In this document: piece after piece, positions 56,450 through 62,000 of the stretch | Layout of the letters: every line of letters starts with the position of its first letter | How positions within the stretch are numbered: position 1 is the stretch's first letter | DNA from: Gnetum montanum | Taxonomy: Eukaryota > Streptophyta > Gnetopsida > Gnetales > Gnetaceae | DNA: 62,000 bases | Direction of reading: 5' to 3' | Assembly: GCA_015680685.1 (NCBI GenBank) | Contig: MNCI01005871.1 | Span: 99,752-161,751, forward strand | Made by a program: the position numbers and the translations under genes | The notes under the pieces: model-generated | What the model saw: only the letters and a program-made list of their open reading frames with translations | The model's database searches: none | What the model was told of the DNA's origin: nothing

Positions 56450-59280
56450 CTAAAATCTGGCGTTTTCGAAGCCGTGCAGGTCGCTCACTCTATTCAAGGA
56501 TTTTCGCATCATGGCGACCTTGGCAAGCTTCTCCGCCGCGCGCCAAGCCGACGTCGGCGTAAGCGGCTCGTCGCTGTCGGTCTGCAATCTCATGACAATA
56601 TCCAGCATCGAAGCCGTGGAATGCTCGTCATCGCCGTTATTGCTGCTCCTTCTGTAAGCCGTGGAGCCGCCGTAGTGGCGGTCGTTGAAGCTTCCATGGC
56701 CGCCGAGCCGGCGCCGTTCGCGTTCCCGTGAGTAAACATACGTCTGGTAGTTCCGTATCCTCGCCTGCAAATTCGCGATCTCGCCGTCGAGGGCAGCGCG
56801 GAGGCCGTCTCCGGCGCGGGAAACCGGCGAGAGTTGCAGAAGCGTTTTAGCCTCGTACAAAACCTGCTGCGCGCGCTCCGTTTCTCCTCTTTCAGCGAAA
56901 GCTCGCGCCTCCGTGACGGCCCTAGCGGTCCGGACCCTGTCCTTGCGTTTTTCCACTTCCAGGCTCACGCCTGCGCACGCGGCGATTCCACGGACGCTCT
57001 CCGGACGCGGAATTGTTAGGGTTTGCTCGCGCGGATACAGAGTCTGCTGCGAAACGGGATCCTTGAAGGAGCATTTCACGCCGAGGATGCTCATAGGATT
57101 CGCGTACTTAACGGCCGGGATCTTGAGCTCCAGAACGATCTCGCGGTCCTCCTCGGCATACAGATCGCCGAGCTTCACGCTGGCGTAATCGTCCAAAACC
57201 CTAGTCTGGCAGTTTCCGGCGTGGACGCTGTTAAGCTTGACGCCGGGGGCGAGCGAGCACGAGATCGTGAGCTGAACGTCTTGGACGACGACGCTGAGAA
57301 GTCCGCCGAGCGACTGCGCGAAGGCATCCTCCTCGCTGTTGAAGCCGATGGAGTGAACCGGGATCTCGATGTGGCCGTAGCGCGTGCTTTGCCGGATGGA
57401 TCCGGGAAGCCGCTGGCGTTGTTGCACAGAACTCATGCCGCTGCTGCTGTGCTTGTCGTGGCCGTCCGAAAGCAGCATAATGGAAGCCACGGGATTGCGT
57501 TCCCGGCGATCCTCGAGGATTTTCGCTGCCTTTCGCAGGCCGTCTGCGATGTTTGTGCCCTCGCAGCACACGAGTCGGTCCACGACCTTCCGAGCCGCGC
57601 GCTGCCCCTGCGGATTCATGCGCCGGAGCGGCAGCACTCGCTTGGATACGGCCGAGAACACCACGACCGAGAGGCGGTCCGAGGCGCTCAGCGAATTGAT
57701 CACGAGACGCATCGCGCGTTTCAGCATCTGCAGCTTCGTGCCGGACATGCTGCCGCTCACGTCCAGGACGGTTACCAGGTCTATCGGCGCGCGCAGGCTC
57801 GGGTCCGCCAGAAGGGACGACGAGGAGTTGTTGGAGATTTTCGACGCAGCGGCCGCGGCAGCGGACTTGGCTTTCACCTGCAGAAGAACCGTGAAGTTTT
57901 CGCAGGATTTGTTGGCAGCAAGCACGCCAACTTCCGGCTCCACCCGGATTTCCACCGTGTTGTTCGATTTCGGCGCTGCGGGGTGCTGCTCCAGTCCCGC
58001 TGTGTCCTCGGGCTCGACGACGAAGCCTTTGAACTCGAATTCTTCCTCCTCTTCCTCTTCCTCGCGCTCTTCGTGAATTGTGCTGAATGCTCTGTTGTTG
58101 TCTCCTGTTGCAGATGAATCCAGCGGCTCGTCATCGTCGTAAACGGGTTCCGAGGCCCCAATCTGGCGGGTGCCCCTGGGCGTGTATGTGTCGTCGCAGG
58201 AAGCGAGGAGCTCTGTAGTAGAAGCTCCTCCTCCGCTGTTTCGCCGGCGTGTGCCGCGCGGCGTGTTGGAAGCCGAGACTGAGGCGGTGGGCGGCTTTTC
58301 GACGGAGCTGAGCGATGCGAGAGAAGGTAATTCCTTCCATTTGGCTCTGCAGATGGGGCAAATGAGGTTGCCGTGCTTGACGTTGGAGGCGATGCAAGGG
58401 AAATGGAAGGCGTGCGAGCATTCCGCCGTGAAAATGGCATGGCCGTGCCCCGGCTTCATTGTCTGCAAGCACATGGCGCATGTGCTCTGCACACATACAG
58501 CAAACAAACAAATCAGGATCGACGGAAATGAAGAAACTAAGTCTGTAGCTTAAAGCTGAGAGCTCCTGGCAGGCAATAATGGAGAAAAAAGGCGAAACTG
58601 CATTATGGTAAGACTCTGTTAATTAAACAAGCCCCGAATTGGCAAGAAATACAGGAGCAACCTGGCGGACTGCGCAGCCCCACGGAAAGAGACGTCAAAG
58701 GTAAGAAAAATGTGCAGCAGGAACACAGCATACATATGGAAAATGGAATCTGGAAACTGGAAATATATGTTTTTCATGCAGGGTGGAGGGTACTACTACT
58801 TACTCTGGACAGCCGGAGGCTGTTCTTGAGAAAGGTCAATCTGGAGGGCGAGCGCGGCGACGATGGCAGCGAGGTGCCTTCTGTGAGAGGGACATTTTCC
58901 ATGTTCTTGACGACCTTGGGGCTGCTGACGCTGGTTTTGCACTGCAGACGCGGGCTGCACTGCGTCTGCGAACACATCCTGGGGCTGGACTGCACTCTGG
59001 GGCTCGCTCCGGAGCCGGTGCGAACACGAAGGCGAGGACTGGGAGCCGCAGCCGCAGCAACAGTCTGGCACTGCTGCTGCTGCTGCAGCTGCAGCCGCAG
59101 CCTGGGGCTGTTGCTGTGCTCCAATTGCTGAGCAGCGCTGTTCTCTGGGTTCTGCAGAATGGGGCTGGCAGCGTTATTGTCCGCCTGTGATGCAGAGTCC
59201 AGAGAATCCAGCTCTCGAGGAACCGATGTACAAACGCTTAATCCCAAAGCGTTCCGTGCTCTTCTCCATCCGGTTCCCAT
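56450..59280 (-). CDS. WAV3-type RING-H2 / vWA E3 ubiquitin ligase
   Basis: Two exons, 59280..58804 and 58486..56450, with one 317-bp phase-0 intron (donor gtaagt, acceptor gtgtgcag); 837 residues. The start MGTGWRRA is diagnostic of the WAVY GROWTH 3 family. Residues 40-155 are a low-complexity S/P/Q linker with PSSPRSPSRLTFLKNSLRLS just before the RING. The RING-H2 is C162-C165-C182-H184-H187-C190-C202-C205. A Ser/Glu-rich linker with a poly-Glu run follows (about 300-310). The vWA domain is at about 392-560, with MIDAS residues D401-x-S403-x-S405, T470 and D500. A C-terminal vWA-associated region (VHAGNC..., ELKIPAVKYANPM) and a helical tail follow. In Arabidopsis WAV3, WAVH1/2 and EDA40 are E3 ligases controlling root gravitropism and auxin-linked growth. 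The vWA is thought to bind partners. The gene is strikingly GC-rich compared with its surroundings. No break is seen. Confidence 0.93.
58487..58803 (-). other. Intron of the WAV3-like gene
   Basis: Joins ...LRLSR in exon 1 to STCAMC... in exon 2, placing the intron exactly before the first RING cysteine. Confidence 0.85.
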
Positions 59281-60344
59281 TCCTCCTCCGCTGCTTTGCT
59301 GCTCCTCCTCCTGTGAGTGTCTCGTCTCTTGTTCTGTGTGTGCCTTTCTTTCTTCTCTCTGTGCTGCCTTTCTTTTTCCTTTGCGCCGGGACCTGGCGAG
59401 TTAGAAGCCAGCAGGCCGCCGCGTGGGATTCTGCGTGCCTGAGAAAAGGCCTCCGAGTGATGGATAGAGAACCAGCTCCAAAAGAGAGGAGGCACAAATC
59501 GGACAAAATTACCAGCAGCTCATGATGAGTTTTTTTTTCCTTTTCGCTTTTTGCTCCCAATTCGGTCCGGCTTGCTTGCCTTGACGCCTTCTCCTTCGTA
59601 AAATCCAGAGACGAGAGCCTCTGAGCCAGACAAGGGGCCCCGTCACCGCTTGCTCTCGCTTCAGCTGAAAAAAATCGTCGTAGACTCGCGGCGAATATCG
59701 TGCTCTGCAAAAGCACCCGCACCTTATAAAAGCTCTTCGCCTCCTCTCGCTCTGTTACCGGGCCTGGCCAGAGCAGCGAACAAATATATGGAAACGCAAG
59801 CGGAGCACCAAGGTGGATCAGAAGAAAGCGGCACCAAAACAAGAAACAAGAAGCGGCTGTGCGGTTACTTCCCTAGGCAAAAGTAGGGGATGAGCTTGAC
59901 GAAGATGAGTGTGAATGAATGGCTAAAACGAGGTAAAGAAGGGAGAATTGATGATATTATGCCCAGGTTCTACTTCTTCTGCATCAGGTTCCTCATCATC
60001 ATCCGGTAATCATGTTAAAGATCTAGCGTTTACCTACACTGAGCGGCCTAATCATATTGCTGCGCATGGGGGCAAGCGCTGCGGCGAGGCAACGAAACCG
60101 GCACGTGTCCCGTTCAGACTGCAACCCAGTTGCCGTAGCTTCTGCACCTTCTGTGGGTGTGGCAAAGCGCATATAGTCAACGCCGTTTTCTCGTCTCCGT
60201 TCATGCGGCCGGCCACGCAGTTCCTTCGCACGTCCGCTTTCTCGCCCGCGCCGACACCACACAGCTTTCCGTCCAAGACGGGAGTCACGGCCAGGCTTTT
60301 TTCTCTCTGCTCTTTCCGGGTAACCGCCCTGGTAAGTGTGCTAA
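59281..60344. other. Upstream region of the WAV3-like gene
   Basis: Presumed 5' UTR and promoter, GC-rich to about 59760 and again at 60060..60290. A 146-codon open frame (59948..60388, +) and a 222-codon one (59842..59174, -, overlapping exon 1) show no family features and are probably by-products of GC content. Confidence 0.5.
59720..59731 (-). promoter_or_regulatory. Possible TATA box of the WAV3-like gene
   Basis: The - strand reads gcttttataagg, the only TATA-like element in the GC-rich 500 bases before the start codon, about 440 bases upstream. If used, the 5' leader would be about 400 bases and would include the CT-rich stretches. Motif evidence only. Confidence 0.25.
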
Positions 60345-60715
60345 GTTTCTTGGTTGTTACTTGGTTACACTGTCCTCAAGTACCTTAATCGCTCAGGCTT
60401 TGCTTCAGTAAAGTACAATACACAGAATATAGACACAGAGAGGACATGGATAAACTGTGTATTCTTTTTAGTTTCTTGGCTGTTAAAAGGTTACTATGTT
60501 TTCCAGTATCTGAATCAGGCTTTGCTTCACTGAAATACAATACCCGGAATATAGAGAGGGAGGGCATTAAATAAACTGAATATTCCTTTTTGGTTTCTTT
60601 GCTTTCCCCTGGTTACCATGTTGGCCAGCGTCTTAATCAGGCTTTTCTCCGGTGAAATGCAATACCCAGAAAATACATATCTACAGGGAGAGGGGCCTGA
60701 ATAAACTGTATATGA
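60345..60715 (+). repeat. Three tandem ~124-bp units upstream of the WAV3-like gene
   Basis: Units start at 60345, 60471 and 60593 (126, 122 and about 123 bases). Each has gtttctt-g-tgtt near the start, then ggttac, then atcaggctttgcttc, aaatacaatacccagaa, and ends with ataaactgtatatt. Divergence between units is moderate, so the triplication is not recent. No coding frame runs through them. Confidence 0.85.
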
Positions 60716-62000
60716 CCGTGCGGTTTAAACATTTTTGGCATGGGAATGGGATGGGCCTTTGAATTTTGTGACGTTTGTGGCGTGGTGTCTAGCTGTATAG
60801 GCCGCATTGGAATTCGATAGGTTGGTTGGACGTCTGAGCTGTCCAGGGAAAAGCTACATTTAAAGTCGGGAAGAGAATAAAACCGTATATTTGAACCCCA
60901 ACGCGGTACACAAACACACACATGCTTTGATGGTGGGTTTCCTTGGCAGATCAGTCGATGATGCATGTAGAATTGCAGATGCAGACATTATTCATGCGTG
61001 GTTATGTATCTGCCAATCATAAGTGGGTCACGGCCACCACATGTCCAACAAAAGCCCGCCCCGGCCTGTCTTTCCCTCCCCACCTTACGCCTCGCGAAAA
61101 CGATAGTTTCCTCTCCGATATCTCTTAAACATTCGGTTAAACCAGACCTCCCAAATGCGTTTGTGTGTTACGAAAATGGCCCGGGCTCCGTGCACCCGTC
61201 GTCCAAGACCCATGATCCATCTCATTTTTCATTTTTGTCTTCTCTAGCGCAATCTTGCAATCCCCCTGCTCATTGATGCTGCGTCCGATCCAACTCTCCG
61301 TTCCTTCCCCCACCAGCCCACCACTGACCCGAAAAAGCCCCAAAATAAAATAAATTACCTCATTATCGTATCATCAAACTTTCGGGGTAAGCGAGAATGT
61401 TTGTCAGTTTCTTAAGAGCATTAAGTATCTGATTATGTGATAACGACGACTTGAGGGTTGGCTTCACCACCATTTCTTTTGATGGGATTCACTGTTTCAT
61501 CTGGATAGCGCCCGATTTGACAATGGTGGCTGTCATTGCAAGTAGAAAGCCATGTGCCAAGGCCGTATGGATAATGTCGGAATTGCAAATGCAAAAAAAA
61601 AGCAGATGTCTGTGCGTAACCAGTTTAACAGTTCAAGCTGCATGTCAAATGATTCGTCGAAAGACTTTAGTCTGTGGCCTCGATTGATGTCAATCTGCAA
61701 CGGCTTCTTTAATGGCCTCTACTTCCCTTTTGGGTTTGTTATTAACTTGATTTCTACCCCACAACGTTCCACCGAGTCTTTTCACCGTGAAAATTAAAGT
61801 AAAAAAAGACAACCAGAAAGCAAGGACGAGAAGGTCCGTCAGGCAAACAATGTGCGCACTCGAACATGGAGGGCTCAGAAGAAGTCACGGTCACGGACTC
61901 ACGGTTATATTCACAGACAGGATGCAGTAGTTCCGGTAAATCTGACACTCGCAGTAGGCCGATGGGTTAAAACTTAGAAAGAGAGAAATGATTTCACTTT
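60716..62000. other. Right end of window, no gene recognised
   Basis: Mixed base composition with only short frames on both strands (maximum about 109 codons). None shows a recognisable domain. It may contain distal promoter elements of the WAV3-like gene or the start of a neighbouring gene. Confidence 0.45.

Noticed and set aside
57023-58117. 364-codon open frame on the + strand
   Set aside because: It lies wholly antisense to exon 2 of the WAV3-like gene, has no recognisable domain, and is explained by high third-position GC on the - strand.
58774-58803. Reading exon 1 of the WAV3-like gene on to VSSSTLHPA
   Set aside because: These residues lie beyond a gtaagt donor that splices in phase 0 to the first RING cysteine segment.
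59174-59842. 222-codon open frame on the - strand
   Set aside because: It overlaps exon 1 of the WAV3-like gene in another frame and its 5' leader. The MGTGWRRA frame is clearly the real one.

Overview
This window is nuclear DNA from a land plant. A conifer or other gymnosperm is my best guess (low confidence), because of the old, decayed, nested LTR retrotransposons and the two single-copy genes widely spaced in AT-rich DNA. It contains two plant host genes: a seven-bladed RCC1-repeat protein on the + strand (41490..44589, 8 exons) and a WAV3-type RING-H2/vWA E3 ubiquitin ligase on the - strand (59280..56450, 2 exons). Almost everything from about 1.7 to 40 kb is retrotransposon.

The left 40 kb is a nested stack that can be unpacked base by base. 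Element A is a Ty3/gypsy Athila-like element on the - strand. Its right LTR is 39230..40146 and its broken left LTR lies within 2068..3560. Its gag was hit by a Ty1/copia element D (12427..26823, + strand, target duplication TAGGT). The 3' LTR of D was then hit by gypsy element B (16686..26636, - strand, duplication GTTAT). A's gag was separately hit by gypsy element C (28367..38200, - strand, duplication TCCTC). A's left LTR was hit by a copy now reduced to a solo LTR (2479..3284, duplication CCACT) and carries a further truncated LTR (about 1680..2067). A, B and C share a tRNA-Asp-type primer site, an FMDD reverse-transcriptase motif, a short U3 with a TATA box and GATATC dyads, and an AATAAA signal in the LTR. 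All are inactivated by stops, most of them TAG, as expected from cytosine deamination.

The most unusual element is A. Between its integrase and 3' LTR it carries an extra decayed ORF (6439..3987). The product begins with a basic segment, has a core like the 'putative plant transposon protein' domain, and ends in a predicted coiled coil. The ORF is preceded by a TATA box and GATATC repeats arranged like those in the element's own LTR promoter.

From 40 to 62 kb the sequence is mostly intergenic. It holds the two genes, three RTE-type LINE remnants, tRNA-like SINE fragments, one solo LTR (52093..52940), a diverged repeat pair flanking the RCC1 gene, and three tandem ~124-bp units upstream of the WAV3-like gene. 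Three single N positions mark contig joins. Two sit between perfect duplications and look like uncollapsed assembly overlaps.
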